12,720 nt of DNA from Bacillota bacterium (lineage in GTDB: Bacteria > Bacillota > Sulfobacillia > Sulfobacillales > Sulfobacillaceae), in the NCBI GenBank assembly GCA_021820675.1, contig JAKADI010000008.1:1-12720 (forward strand). Direction: 5' to 3'. Below are positions 1 through 6,823 of this stretch, piece by piece; the first letter of the stretch is position 1; each line of letters opens with the position of its first letter. Both the position numbers and the translations under genes were made by a program. The notes under the pieces are model-generated. The model worked only from the letters and a program-made list of their open reading frames with translations, was not told the DNA's origin and ran no database searches.

Positions 1-2
1 TG

Positions 3-173
3 GACGCTTTTTTCGAGATGTTAGGAAATGTAAAGCCCGAAGACGTCTACGAAATTATCAGCCATATCCTGCCTGCCCAGATGCTTGGAGAAGTCGTGGA
101 GAGGTTGGATCAGCAAGGGGGACCCGAAGGAAACTTTCGTCAGTGGTGGTTTTCCCAAAGGTATCCAGCATAA
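3..173 (+). CDS. Unrecognised protein, C-terminal 56 residues (partial, 5' end outside window)
   Basis: The frame beginning at base 3 is open from the window edge to TAA at 171-173 and encodes 56 residues, ending NFRQWWFSQRYPA. An internal ATG at 18 has no Shine-Dalgarno sequence before it, so the gene most likely starts upstream of the window. The visible part looks like a soluble, amphipathic helical tail (alternating acidic and hydrophobic residues such as EDVYEIISHILPAQML) followed by an aromatic, basic end. No motif of a known family is recognised. It lies on the same strand and in the same reading frame as the next gene, separated by the stop codon and an 87-nt leader. Coding is supported only by the open frame and plausible protein composition, so the call is tentative. 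The competing frame with ATG at 85 gives a lysine-rich, low-quality translation and was not preferred. Confidence 0.5.
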   Translation, partial: DAFFEMLGNVKPEDVYEIISHILPAQMLGEVVERLDQQGGPEGNFRQWWFSQRYPA

Positions 174-260
174 GAAATATTTGTCATCAAAAAAAGGAAT
201 ATGCCAAGAGATTGTCGAAAGACGCATAAAAAAGGCAATGAAGAAAGGGGGGGAGGCACG
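174..260 (+). other. A/G-rich leader between the partial gene and the next gene
   Basis: This 87-nt gap contains runs of seven A (189-195), six A (228-233) and seven G (247-253). A small GTC-GAAA-GAC hairpin at about 215-224 has only three paired bases and is too weak for a terminator. No clear -35/-10 pair or flagellar sigma motif (TAAA then CCGATA-like at about 15 nt) was found. The segment ends in the ribosome-binding site of the next gene. Confidence 0.5.
247..256 (+). promoter_or_regulatory. Ribosome-binding site containing a seven-G tract
   Basis: The sequence GGGGGGGAGG ends four bases before a TTG codon at 261. Its GGGAGG part (251-256) can pair with the 16S rRNA tail, and this decides the TTG start of the following gene over the ATG at 201, where an AAGGA lies only two bases upstream. 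The homopolymer could slip and change the spacing; that is speculation. Confidence 0.6.
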
Positions 261-836
261 TTGGTTAATAAAACGCTGGCTTTCTTCCAAAATGGTCAAG
301 TTGTTCCACTGACCACCCCTATCTTTGGGGGGCCTCTCACGAAGCGCCGGGGCCGAAGGCGGGAACAAGACCGATATTTTCCTAATGGAACCTTAATTCC
401 TAGCCGTGAAGAATTGATTCAATATATTCTTAATCATATCCTCTACCAAATTGATCCCGTTCTGGGAGAACCGATATTTTGCAAGCACATCATCAAACCC
501 AACCGCGAACGGAATCGGGAAAGTATGTATCACATCATACTCGGACCCTCGTCCTGGACTGGGGTTTGGGAAGTGATTGGGAATCGGCGGATGTTTGACA
601 TTCACGCCGAATATGTGGTGTCGGAGCAAAGCTGGCTGCCGCAGATTACTGTATCGCGCGGTAATTTCATTGGGGTCGGCAACTTAAACGGCATTGAACT
701 GGACCCCATGGATTTAAGGCGGGAAGTGATTCACCGTCAGTTTGTGACGGCTGAAGAGTATGACTGGTTTGCCAATCCGTGTGCATCCGTAAGGGGTATG
801 GCGATCGCCCGGGCTCAACGCGGCATTTGGATGTAA
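261..836 (+). CDS. Hypothetical protein of 191 residues preceding motA
   Basis: No known family is recognised. The start is taken as TTG 261 because a strong GGGAGG site sits four bases upstream; the in-frame ATG at 201 would add 20 lysine/arginine-rich residues and has a badly spaced SD. The protein looks soluble, with no signal peptide or membrane segment. Features seen are a short basic patch (TKRRGRRREQDR, about residues 27-38), an amphipathic helix (about 48-62, EELIQYILNHILYQI), two cysteines (about 73 and 175), and an aromatic middle part rich in Trp (GPSSWTGVWEVIG, and SEQSWLP further on), then a likely alpha/beta C-terminal part (GNFIGVGNLNGIELDPMDLR). It stops 27 nt before motA on the same strand, so it may be co-transcribed with the motor genes. 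A flagellar role is suggested only by position. Its base composition seems slightly more AT-rich than downstream genes, so an unrelated upstream gene remains possible. Confidence 0.7.
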   Translation: MVNKTLAFFQNGQVVPLTTPIFGGPLTKRRGRRREQDRYFPNGTLIPSREELIQYILNHILYQIDPVLGEPIFCKHIIKPNRERNRESMYHIILGPSSWTGVWEVIGNRRMFDIHAEYVVSEQSWLPQITVSRGNFIGVGNLNGIELDPMDLRREVIHRQFVTAEEYDWFANPCASVRGMAIARAQRGIWM

Positions 837-863
837 AGATACCCGAAGAAGGAGCGAAGCGCT

Positions 864-1679
864 ATGCGCTTAGATGTTACGGCGATTGGCGGGATTATTT
901 TTGGTGTGCTGGCCTTAGTTGCCGGCTTCGTGTTGGAAGGCGGGCGGGCTGGGGCGTTAGTCCAAGGGACCGCCGCTTTGATCGTGTTTGGCGGCACCAT
1001 TGGCGCGACGGCGGTCTCCTTTTCTTTGGATGAACTCAAGAAAGTTCCTGCCCTGTTTCGGATGGGACTGACCCGGAAGCGATTTGACCCGATTGTGCTG
1101 ATTGATCAATTGGCGCGATATGCCGATATCGCTCGGCGTCAGCAGCCATTGGCCCTGGAACCCGAAATTGAACTCACGCAAGATGAATTTTTGAGCAAGG
1201 GACTGCAGCTCATTGTCGATAATGCCGATCCAACCTTAATGCGACAAATGCTGGAATCCGATATTTATGCTCGGTATTCGCAACAAAAAATGGGGGCCAG
1301 TATCTTCGAACAAGCGGGCGGCTACGCTCCTACGATGGGGATTGTGGGGACTGTGATGGGACTAGTTCATGTGCTCGGGGAATTATCGGGGAATCCCAAC
1401 AATTTGGCCTCGGCGATTGGCTTGGCCTTCATTGCGACTTTATACGGGGTATCAAGTGCGAATTTATTATGGCTGCCGATGGCTACCAATCTGAAGAATA
1501 AGGCTAAGCACGATCTCTTAATGCGGCAAATTAGTCTGGAAGGTCTCTTGGCCATTGGGCAAGGGATGGCACCGAGTTTACTCAAAGACAAGTTGATGAC
1601 CCTTATCCGTCCTTCCAATTCCCCGGCGGCGCAAAATACGGCCGCTTCACCGAAAACCGGCAGTCAGGAGGCATCATGA
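864..1679 (+). CDS. motA: Flagellar motor stator protein MotA
   Basis: MotA is the ion-channel subunit of the stator: a pentamer surrounds a MotB dimer, and its cytoplasmic loop pushes on FliG. The 271-residue product begins at ATG 864 after a GAAGAAGGAG ribosome-binding site. Two hydrophobic segments lie near residues 5-25 and 34-54, then a large cytoplasmic loop (about 57-150) carrying the conserved stretch ARYADIARRQQPLALEPE. Two further membrane segments follow, at about 152-172 and 183-205. The conserved channel prolines are visible as P156 in GGYAPTMGIVGTVMGL and P205 in LLWLPMATNLK. The tail after about residue 248 is Pro/Ala/Ser-rich. The layout closely matches Bacillus MotA in length and order of motifs. 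Its stop overlaps the motB start (ATGA), a typical translational coupling that keeps the two subunits in balance. Identification is secure; ion specificity is not proven by sequence. Confidence 0.96.
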   Translation: MRLDVTAIGGIIFGVLALVAGFVLEGGRAGALVQGTAALIVFGGTIGATAVSFSLDELKKVPALFRMGLTRKRFDPIVLIDQLARYADIARRQQPLALEPEIELTQDEFLSKGLQLIVDNADPTLMRQMLESDIYARYSQQKMGASIFEQAGGYAPTMGIVGTVMGLVHVLGELSGNPNNLASAIGLAFIATLYGVSSANLLWLPMATNLKNKAKHDLLMRQISLEGLLAIGQGMAPSLLKDKLMTLIRPSNSPAAQNTAASPKTGSQEAS

Positions 1680-2419
1680 ACGACCTGTGGGACAAAGATC
1701 CCGAACCGGGTGGCACGGAAGGTGCGGGGATGATGCGGTGGCTGATTACCTATGCCGACCTCATTACTTTGCTGCTGGCGTTTTTTATTGTGCTTTATGC
1801 GATGAACCGGACCCAGGAGGTCAGGTTCTCTTTGGTCTCGCAAGCTTTAGCCAAACAGTTCAACTCCAACAGCATCGTGGGGCGCTCGCCGGGACCGTCT
1901 ATTGTGAATGGACTGTCCGGCACTCATGCCGAAGTGGTTCAATTAAACCGTCTAGAGAACGAACTGCAGCAAAAGATCGCTCAAGCCGGTCTTAGCCAAT
2001 CGGTGTCTGTCACGAGTACTGTCCGCGGGGTGGAAGTGAGCCTAAATGCTTCCTTGCTCTTTGCTTCCGGTTCGGCCAAGGTCGCTCCGAAAGCACAAAA
2101 GTTGCTCTTCCAGCTGGGTGCTGTCTTTACGACCGTGCCCAATGACATTGAGGTGGCGGGCTATACCGATTCGGTTCCCATTCGTAGCGCCAAGTACCCG
2201 AGTAACTGGCAATTGTCGGCGATGCGGGCAGCCAATGTGGTGTACGTTTTAGCCCATGTTTCGGGTATTCACCCGCAGAGGCTTTCTATCGCCGCCTTTG
2301 GCCATTATCATCCGATTGCGACGAATCGAACCTCTCAGGGCCGCCGGCTCAATCGCCGGGTCAATATTTTGGTTCTCCGTTCCCAAGTGGCGCGAATTGC
2401 CATTGGCAATGGCCCTTAA
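1676..2419 (+). CDS. motB: Flagellar motor stator protein MotB (peptidoglycan-anchored)
   Basis: MotB anchors the stator to the cell wall and carries the ion-binding aspartate. The 247-residue product starts at ATG 1676, overlapping motA by 4 nt, with GGAGG-like bases just upstream inside motA. A single membrane helix spans about residues 22-43; the essential Asp is D28 in RWLITYADLITLLLAFF. The YAD context resembles proton-type MotB more than MotS/PomB, which is only a weak inference. A plug/linker region with a helix (about 84-105) follows. The OmpA-like peptidoglycan-binding domain covers about 118-234, with family signatures GYTDS (162-166), SNWQLSAMRA (176-185) and NRTSQGRRLNRRV (217-229). 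The GYTD replaces the more usual GHTD. Length is normal for the family. The stop is 61 nt before flgB, the widest gap after motA, but no promoter is convincing there. Confidence 0.96.
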   Translation: MNDLWDKDPEPGGTEGAGMMRWLITYADLITLLLAFFIVLYAMNRTQEVRFSLVSQALAKQFNSNSIVGRSPGPSIVNGLSGTHAEVVQLNRLENELQQKIAQAGLSQSVSVTSTVRGVEVSLNASLLFASGSAKVAPKAQKLLFQLGAVFTTVPNDIEVAGYTDSVPIRSAKYPSNWQLSAMRAANVVYVLAHVSGIHPQRLSIAAFGHYHPIATNRTSQGRRLNRRVNILVLRSQVARIAIGNGP

Positions 2420-2480
2420 AGGCCGCCTATGTCTGTCCATCTTAAAAAATACCGAGAGGATCCGAAGGGAGAGAGCTATC

Positions 2481-2843
2481 GTGGGATTATATAACACCAC
2501 CGCTACGCAAAGTATTGTCACCACCTTGAATTTGTCTCAAAAGGCGGAAGGCATGATGGCCAATAACCTGGCCAACTATGACACCCCCGGCTACAAGAGT
2601 GAAAGTCTTTCATTTCAACACCAACTGGCCCAGGCCATCACACAAGGCCCAGGTGCTGTCAGCCGGGTGAGAGGTCAGGTAGTGGTCAATACCATGGCCT
2701 TGCAGCCCAATTTAAACAGTGTGTCTCTGACGCAGCAGACAACCGATTTAGCCAAGACCCAGCTCCTCTACCAAAGTGCGGTTCAGGCGTTTAATTACAA
2801 AACCACAGAAATCAAGATTGTGACCGAAGGGAGAGCCTTATAG
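2481..2843 (+). CDS. flgB: Flagellar basal-body rod protein FlgB
   Basis: FlgB is a proximal rod subunit, secreted by the flagellar type III system and assembled just outside the MS ring. GTG 2481 is chosen because GAAGGGAGAG lies about eight bases upstream and the resulting protein (120 residues) starts where the family's N-terminal helix begins; the open frame extends upstream only as an overlap with motB. The N-terminal rod motif is ANNLANYDTPGYKS (residues 27-40). The C-terminal helix is TTDLAKTQLLYQSAVQAFNYKTTEIKIVTEGR, given here as residues 87-118, matching the common FlgB ending (positions of La-N-x-YQ type). The middle (about 50-80) is the short variable part. It is slightly shorter than the roughly 130 residues common in the family. 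One base separates it from flgC. Confidence 0.93.
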   Translation: MGLYNTTATQSIVTTLNLSQKAEGMMANNLANYDTPGYKSESLSFQHQLAQAITQGPGAVSRVRGQVVVNTMALQPNLNSVSLTQQTTDLAKTQLLYQSAVQAFNYKTTEIKIVTEGRAL

Positions 2844-2844
2844 G

Positions 2845-3258
2845 ATGTTTGATGCCTTGAATATTACCTCCTCCGCGCTTAGCGCGGAATCATTGCGGCT
2901 GGACTTGGTGGCGAATAACTTGGCCAATGCGACCACGACGAAGACGGCAACGGGTTTTCCCTATCAAAGTGAATCGGCAATTCTCTCATCCTTGCCAGCT
3001 CCAGGGCATGGCCCTTACCAAGGCGTCGGGCAAGGCGTCGTGGTGCGGCAGGTGATCGCGAGCCAGGCGCCATTCCCTAAAGTTTACGACCCCACTAGCC
3101 CTTTGGCGAATGCCCAAGGTTACGTCTTGGAGTCCAACGTGAACTTATCCACCCAGATGGTGGACATGGCCGAGGCTTCCCAAGCTTATCAAGCTAACGC
3201 CAATGCCTTTACGGCGGATAAGAACATGATTTTAAAAGCGTTAACGATAGGAGCGTAA
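2845..3258 (+). CDS. flgC: Flagellar basal-body rod protein FlgC
   Basis: FlgC is the second proximal rod subunit, stacked with FlgB and FlgF between the MS ring and distal rod. The 137-residue product starts at ATG 2845, with GAAGGGAGAG about ten bases upstream inside flgB. The N-terminal rod motif LDLVANNLANATTTKTATG lies at residues 19-37, and the FlgC-typical segment DPTSPLANAQGYVLESNVNL at 82-101. The C-terminal helix has the family ending MVDMAEASQAYQANANAF (105-122). All parts expected for FlgC are present and length is normal. A perfect 7-bp inverted repeat lies at codons 10-15. flgB, flgC and fliE form a compact block with gaps of only 1 and 6 nt. Confidence 0.95.
   Translation: MFDALNITSSALSAESLRLDLVANNLANATTTKTATGFPYQSESAILSSLPAPGHGPYQGVGQGVVVRQVIASQAPFPKVYDPTSPLANAQGYVLESNVNLSTQMVDMAEASQAYQANANAFTADKNMILKALTIGA
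2872..2888 (+). repeat. Perfect inverted repeat within the 5' end of flgC
   Basis: TCCGCGC and GCGCGGA are exact reverse complements separated by TTA. The stem has seven pairs, five or more of them G-C, about 27 nt inside the flgC coding region. It would make a stable mRNA hairpin. It encodes SSALSAE, so it may be a coincidence of codon choice. No T-run follows, so it is not a terminator. Confidence 0.55.
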
Positions 3259-3264
3259 TGCGCG

Positions 3265-3561
3265 ATGAATCCCATTGGATTGACCTTAACGAATCCGGCT
3301 GCTCTCATCGCGGCGCCTGTATCGTCGTCGCCTTCCGGGACTAAGACCTTTGGATCGCTGCTTCAAGGAGCCCTAGGTCAGCTCGAAAGTACTCAAACGC
3401 AGGCCAATCAACAAATCGCCGGGGCTATGACGGGGCAGGTGACAATTACGCAGGCGATGGTGGCAATGGCTGAAGCCCAAGGCACATTGGATGCGGCGAC
3501 CGCAATTCGCAATAATGTGGTGCAAGCCTACCAAACCATTATGAATATGCCGGTGGGATAG
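3265..3561 (+). CDS. fliE: Flagellar hook-basal body complex protein FliE
   Basis: FliE joins the MS ring/export gate to the rod and is among the first proteins exported. The 98-residue product starts at ATG 3265; GATAGGAG at 3246-3252 is the nearest SD, with rather long spacing of about 12 nt, and the ATG at 3258 is out of frame. The N-terminal 25 residues are flexible (Pro/Ala/Ser). The conserved part begins TFGSLLQGALGQLE (about 28-41), continues through a helix with the GQVTITQAMVAMAEAQ stretch (57-72), and ends with the hallmark IRNNVVQAYQTIMNMPVG (81-98). In many FliE proteins the middle motif reads dlHeVMIA; here the His is replaced (ITQAMVAM). Small size, terminal motif and position between flgC and fliF make the call firm. 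Confidence 0.93.
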   Translation: MNPIGLTLTNPAALIAAPVSSSPSGTKTFGSLLQGALGQLESTQTQANQQIAGAMTGQVTITQAMVAMAEAQGTLDAATAIRNNVVQAYQTIMNMPVG

Positions 3562-3578
3562 AGATTAGAGGCGTATAA

Positions 3579-5138
3579 ATGAACCAACGGGTTAAACAGT
3601 ATGGAGAACAGATTCTTCAGTGGTGGAGACAGCAAACCTTGACTCAGCGTCTGCGTCTCGGTGTGGTGGCCGCGCTGATTTTGAGTGTGTTGCTGGTGGC
3701 TTTTCATTGGTTGACTAGCCCCAACTGGCAACCGCTCTATACGAATTTGAATCCGCGCAGCGCGGGCCAGATTACCACGCAGCTGACGCAAATGAAAATC
3801 CCCTATGAACTGTCGAATCAAGGGCGGACGGTGCTGGTGCCGAAGAAGTCCGTCGATCAAGTGCGGGTGAACTTGGCGGATTTGAACATTCCATCCAGTA
3901 CGGTCGGCCTTCCTCAACCGCTAAGCTTTAGCTTGGGGGAAACCAACCAGGAAATTACTCTTTCCCAATTGGCGGATTTAGAGGCGACTTTAGCGCAAAC
4001 CATTAATTCGGTTAATGGTGTCCATAGTTCTCGCGTGTTGATTAACCAGCCGCCGCCAGCGTTGTTTGGCGAAAGTACGGCGACTCCCACGGCGTCGGTA
4101 TTTTTGGACTTGAATTCGGGCGTGTCTTTAAGCCCTGCCCAAGTTAAGGGAATTATGAACTTGGTAGCCCATTCCGTGGCGGGGTTGTCACCCAAACAGG
4201 TGACCGTCGTCGACCAGCAAGGTACACTGTTGTCCCAAAACGCGTTGAGCACCGGAGCCAGTTCACAGATCACCGGGACCAATCAGGCCGAACTCCAGGC
4301 GGAAGATCAAATAGACAATCAAATTGCCCAAAATGTCACAACCATGTTGGATCAGGTATTGGGACCCGGTTCCGCCGTGGTCCGGGTCAATAGCACATTA
4401 AACTTTAATCAGTCGACCATTCATTCGACCCAATATGGGAAATCGGTTTTATCCTCCCAGCAAGTGAACACCAAGACCACATCCCAACAAGGAGCCCCGG
4501 CTGTGCCGGCCGGCGCCGCAGGCAACACCCCAGTCTATCCCTTGGCGGCGGGCACCGGGCCCTCTAAGTCACAAACCCGTTCCACGACGTCGCATTGGCT
4601 GGTGGATACCACGAGCACCCGCCAGGTCGTTCCCTCAGGCAGTATTAGCCGGATGACAGTAGCGGTGGCGGTGGACAAGCCGCTTAGCCCGGCCCAAAGC
4701 GCGTCACTCAAGAACTTGGTGGCATCAGCGGCTGGCGCGAACCCGGCCCGGGGCGATGTGGTCACGATTTTAGGCCAGCCTTTCAATCGTTCCCAGGTGA
4801 ATTTGGCCCTGAAGCAAATGGCGCAAGTGCAAAGGATTCAACAAATTCGGCGCTATATCCTGGACGGGGTGCTGGCGCTGTTAGGGATTGTGTTAGCCCT
4901 CATAGTGTGGCGGGGCTTGTCGAAGCTGCGCAAGGCGCCAAAGAGCCCGGGGTTTGACCCCGCGCTGGCGATGCCGGGAGGACAATCTCTATCGGTGACC
5001 GATTTACTAAACGAGATCCGGCAAAACAAAGAACCGTCGGTAACCGAAACGGCGAAAGGGTATTTGCAAGAGATGTTGCAAAAAGATCCGGAAGGCGCGG
5101 CGCGCTTACTCAGGGCTTGGATTCAGGAGGATGAATAA
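3579..5138 (+). CDS. fliF: Flagellar MS-ring protein FliF
   Basis: FliF forms the membrane MS ring on which rotor and export apparatus are built. ATG 3579 follows AGAGG at 3567-3571 with good spacing, giving 519 residues, normal for the family. A first membrane helix lies at about 26-45 and a second at about 427-445. Between them are the YscJ/FliF-type ring-building motifs: LYTNLNPRSAGQITTQL (53-69), a stretch with LADLEATLAQTINSVNGV (131-148), SSRVLINQPP (150-159), and TASVFLDL. A Gln/Ser/Thr/Pro/Ala-rich linker occupies about 273-335. The cytoplasmic tail (about 470-519) ends DPEGAARLLRAWIQEDE, the FliG-binding segment typical of FliF. The FliF stop overlaps the candidate FliG start region, consistent with the tight FliF-FliG partnership. 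Confidence 0.96.
   Translation: MNQRVKQYGEQILQWWRQQTLTQRLRLGVVAALILSVLLVAFHWLTSPNWQPLYTNLNPRSAGQITTQLTQMKIPYELSNQGRTVLVPKKSVDQVRVNLADLNIPSSTVGLPQPLSFSLGETNQEITLSQLADLEATLAQTINSVNGVHSSRVLINQPPPALFGESTATPTASVFLDLNSGVSLSPAQVKGIMNLVAHSVAGLSPKQVTVVDQQGTLLSQNALSTGASSQITGTNQAELQAEDQIDNQIAQNVTTMLDQVLGPGSAVVRVNSTLNFNQSTIHSTQYGKSVLSSQQVNTKTTSQQGAPAVPAGAAGNTPVYPLAAGTGPSKSQTRSTTSHWLVDTTSTRQVVPSGSISRMTVAVAVDKPLSPAQSASLKNLVASAAGANPARGDVVTILGQPFNRSQVNLALKQMAQVQRIQQIRRYILDGVLALLGIVLALIVWRGLSKLRKAPKSPGFDPALAMPGGQSLSVTDLLNEIRQNKEPSVTETAKGYLQEMLQKDPEGAARLLRAWIQEDE
5125..5130 (+). promoter_or_regulatory. Shine-Dalgarno AGGAGG that decides the fliG start
   Basis: AGGAGG abuts an ATG at 5131 directly, leaving no spacer. 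The in-frame GTG at 5140 is nine bases downstream, the usual distance, so GTG 5140 is the more likely start of fliG. The site lies inside the last codons of fliF. Confidence 0.7.
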
Positions 5139-5139
5139 G

Positions 5140-6138
5140 GTGCGAATGTCTGGTGCCCGCAAAGCCGCGGTTTTGCTGATGGCTATGGGAAGCCAACAAG
5201 CTGCGACGCTTTTACGCTATCTTAGACGTTCTGAAGTGGAAGCCATCACCATGGAAATCGCCAATTTGAAGCGCGTCGATTCGCGAGTGGTCGATGACGT
5301 CGTGACCGAGTTTTATGAAATGTCCAAGGCGGAAAAACAGCTCGCAGAGGGCGGCATCGACATGGCGCGGGACATGCTGGAGAGAGCTTTTGACGCCCCG
5401 AGAGCGCAGGAAATCTTGCAGCGGCTGACAGGCTTTTTGCAACGGCGCCCCTTCGAGGCCCTGCGCAAGGCAGATTCCAGCCAAGTGATGACACTGATGA
5501 TGAATGAACACCCGCAAACCATTGCGGTGGTCTTAGCCTATATGGATCCGACTCAAGCGTCTTCCGTGCTGTCGTCGTTGGATCCGGATATGCAAAGCGA
5601 TGTGGCTCGGCGTATTGCGGTCATGGGACGGGCTGCTCCCGAGGTGATTAAGGAAATTGAACAATTGATGGAAAAAAAGTTGACGCATTTAGCTGCTGAA
5701 GAAATTTCGGGGGCTGGCGGCGTTAACGCCATTGTGCCTATTTTGAATAATACCGATAGGACCTCAGAACGCCTCATTTTACAGCGGTTGGAGGAATTTG
5801 ACCCTGAATTGGCTGATGAAATCCGCAACCGGATGTTTGTCTTTGAAAACATTGTTCAAATTGATGATCGGGCAATGCAAAAGGTCTTGCGGCGGGTGGA
5901 TAACCGCACCTTAGCCCTGGCGCTTAAAGGCACGCCCCCGGAGGTGTCCCAAAAGGTCATGCACAACTTGTCCCAAAAGGCGTCAGACCTGCTGAAAGAG
6001 GATATTGAGGTGCTGGGTCCGGTGAGGATTCGCGATGTCGAGCAAGCACAAAGAGAAATTGTCAATGTCATTCGTCAGTTGGAAGATCAGGGAGATCTGG
6101 TTATTGCTCGCGGGGAGCGTGATGACTTTGTCGTCTAA
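5140..6138 (+). CDS. fliG: Flagellar rotor switch protein FliG
   Basis: FliG is the rotor protein that receives torque from MotA and sets rotation direction with FliM. GTG 5140 is preferred on spacing (332 residues); ATG 5131 would add only three residues. The N-terminal domain opens GARKAAVLLMAMG (5-17) and binds FliF. The middle domain has the EHPQT motif (123-127) that contacts FliM, then GGVNAIVPILNN (193-204). The C-terminal domain shows MFVFENIV (232-239) and the torque helix at about 276-290, whose charged residues K280, D283, K286, E287 and D288 line up with E. coli R281, D284, R287, D288 and D289, and R296 with R297. The conserved GPVRIRDVE follows. The ending DDFVV resembles common FliG C-termini. 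The gene overlaps fliH by 17 nt. All functional parts are present. Confidence 0.97.
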   Translation: MRMSGARKAAVLLMAMGSQQAATLLRYLRRSEVEAITMEIANLKRVDSRVVDDVVTEFYEMSKAEKQLAEGGIDMARDMLERAFDAPRAQEILQRLTGFLQRRPFEALRKADSSQVMTLMMNEHPQTIAVVLAYMDPTQASSVLSSLDPDMQSDVARRIAVMGRAAPEVIKEIEQLMEKKLTHLAAEEISGAGGVNAIVPILNNTDRTSERLILQRLEEFDPELADEIRNRMFVFENIVQIDDRAMQKVLRRVDNRTLALALKGTPPEVSQKVMHNLSQKASDLLKEDIEVLGPVRIRDVEQAQREIVNVIRQLEDQGDLVIARGERDDFVV

Positions 6139-6823
6139 TGTGCTTAAGGCGCAGACAGTGAAAAACAATGCGGAGCCTGTTCGCTTGCATGTCGGACCCA
6201 ATGACATGCTTCCTGTGTACGCGGCCGTAGCTGAAGCCCAAAAAGCGGCGGTGGAGATCGTCACCCGTGCCCAAGATGAAGCCCGGGCCATTATCGAAGG
6301 GGCAGAAGAGGAAGTGGGTCAAATCCGGGAGCAAGCCCGCCGCGAGGCCCACGATCAGGGATTGCAGGAAGGCCGGGGGCAAGGGCGGAAAGAAGCACTG
6401 GCTCAGTGGTCGAAAACGCGGGACCAGATACAGGAGCTCTGGGTCAAAATTGAACAACTCAAGTCCTACACAAAACTCTTGGAGGCGGAGTTGGTGTTAG
6501 CTCAAGCAGCGGCCTTGACGCGTACGTTTATTGAAGAAGAGGGCATGAACCGGCCCGAATTGCTGCGCCAGTACTTGACGCAAGTGGTGCAGAGTCTTGA
6601 AGGAACTCAGATCACCCTCTTTTTATCCCCGGAGTTCCATAACACGGTGAAGAGATTGTCTAAGAACTGGGAACCGCTGTGGCAAGAGGTGGAATTAGCG
6701 GTTGACCGTACGCTTGAGACATTGGAGATGCGGCTGAAAACAGAAGGCGGGGACGAGTTTTTAGCGGGACCGGCGGCGGCGCTTACGCGGATTTTGGATG
6801 AGGTGCTTTATGGAGGTCAGTGA
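6122..6823 (+). CDS. fliH: Flagellar assembly protein FliH (export ATPase regulator)
   Basis: FliH dimers bind and hold the FliI ATPase and connect it to the C ring and export gate. ATG 6122 is chosen because CGGGGAGCGTG precedes it closely and the frame further upstream only overlaps fliG; GTG 6119 is an alternative differing by one residue. The product is 233 residues, usual for FliH. Residues about 33-75 form a charged Ala/Glu coiled coil. GxxxG repeats characteristic of FliH are seen at G80, G84 and G88 (QGLQEGRGQGRKEA). The C-terminal domain (about 125-231), related to V/F-ATPase peripheral stalk subunits, carries TLFLSPE (165-171) and ends LAGPAAALTRILDEVL. The sequence is divergent, as FliH usually is, but the position between fliG and fliI settles the identity. 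Confidence 0.92.
   Translation: MTLSSNVLKAQTVKNNAEPVRLHVGPNDMLPVYAAVAEAQKAAVEIVTRAQDEARAIIEGAEEEVGQIREQARREAHDQGLQEGRGQGRKEALAQWSKTRDQIQELWVKIEQLKSYTKLLEAELVLAQAAALTRTFIEEEGMNRPELLRQYLTQVVQSLEGTQITLFLSPEFHNTVKRLSKNWEPLWQEVELAVDRTLETLEMRLKTEGGDEFLAGPAAALTRILDEVLYGGQ

Noticed and set aside
201..260. ATG 201 as an earlier start for the gene before motA
   Set aside because: The AAGGA upstream is only two bases from the ATG, the added residues are low-complexity basic, and TTG 261 has a better ribosome-binding site.
85..312. 75-residue frame overlapping the partial gene and the leader
   Set aside because: No ribosome-binding site, Lys/Trp-rich composition, and it conflicts with two better-supported frames.
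293..315. TGGTCA/TGACCA inverted repeat with an 11-nt loop near the start of the unknown gene
   Set aside because: Six bases with a long loop is expected by chance in a region of this size and nothing else supports it.
371..480. Two CCGATATTTT-like elements (about 371 and 471) resembling the -10 of a flagellar sigma-28 promoter
   Set aside because: Neither has a TAAA-like -35 at the required spacing, both lie inside coding sequence, and one repeat of ten bases is easily chance.
2404..2480. Possible promoter in the motB-flgB gap (TTGGCA then TATGTC, or TAAA at 2417)
   Set aside because: Spacing of the first pair is about 19 with a poor -10, and the second has no CCGATA-like -10 at 15 nt; not enough to report.
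5212..5522. Several minus-strand open frames opposite fliG and others across the window
   Set aside because: All lie opposite well-supported flagellar genes, lack ribosome-binding sites and give no recognisable protein.
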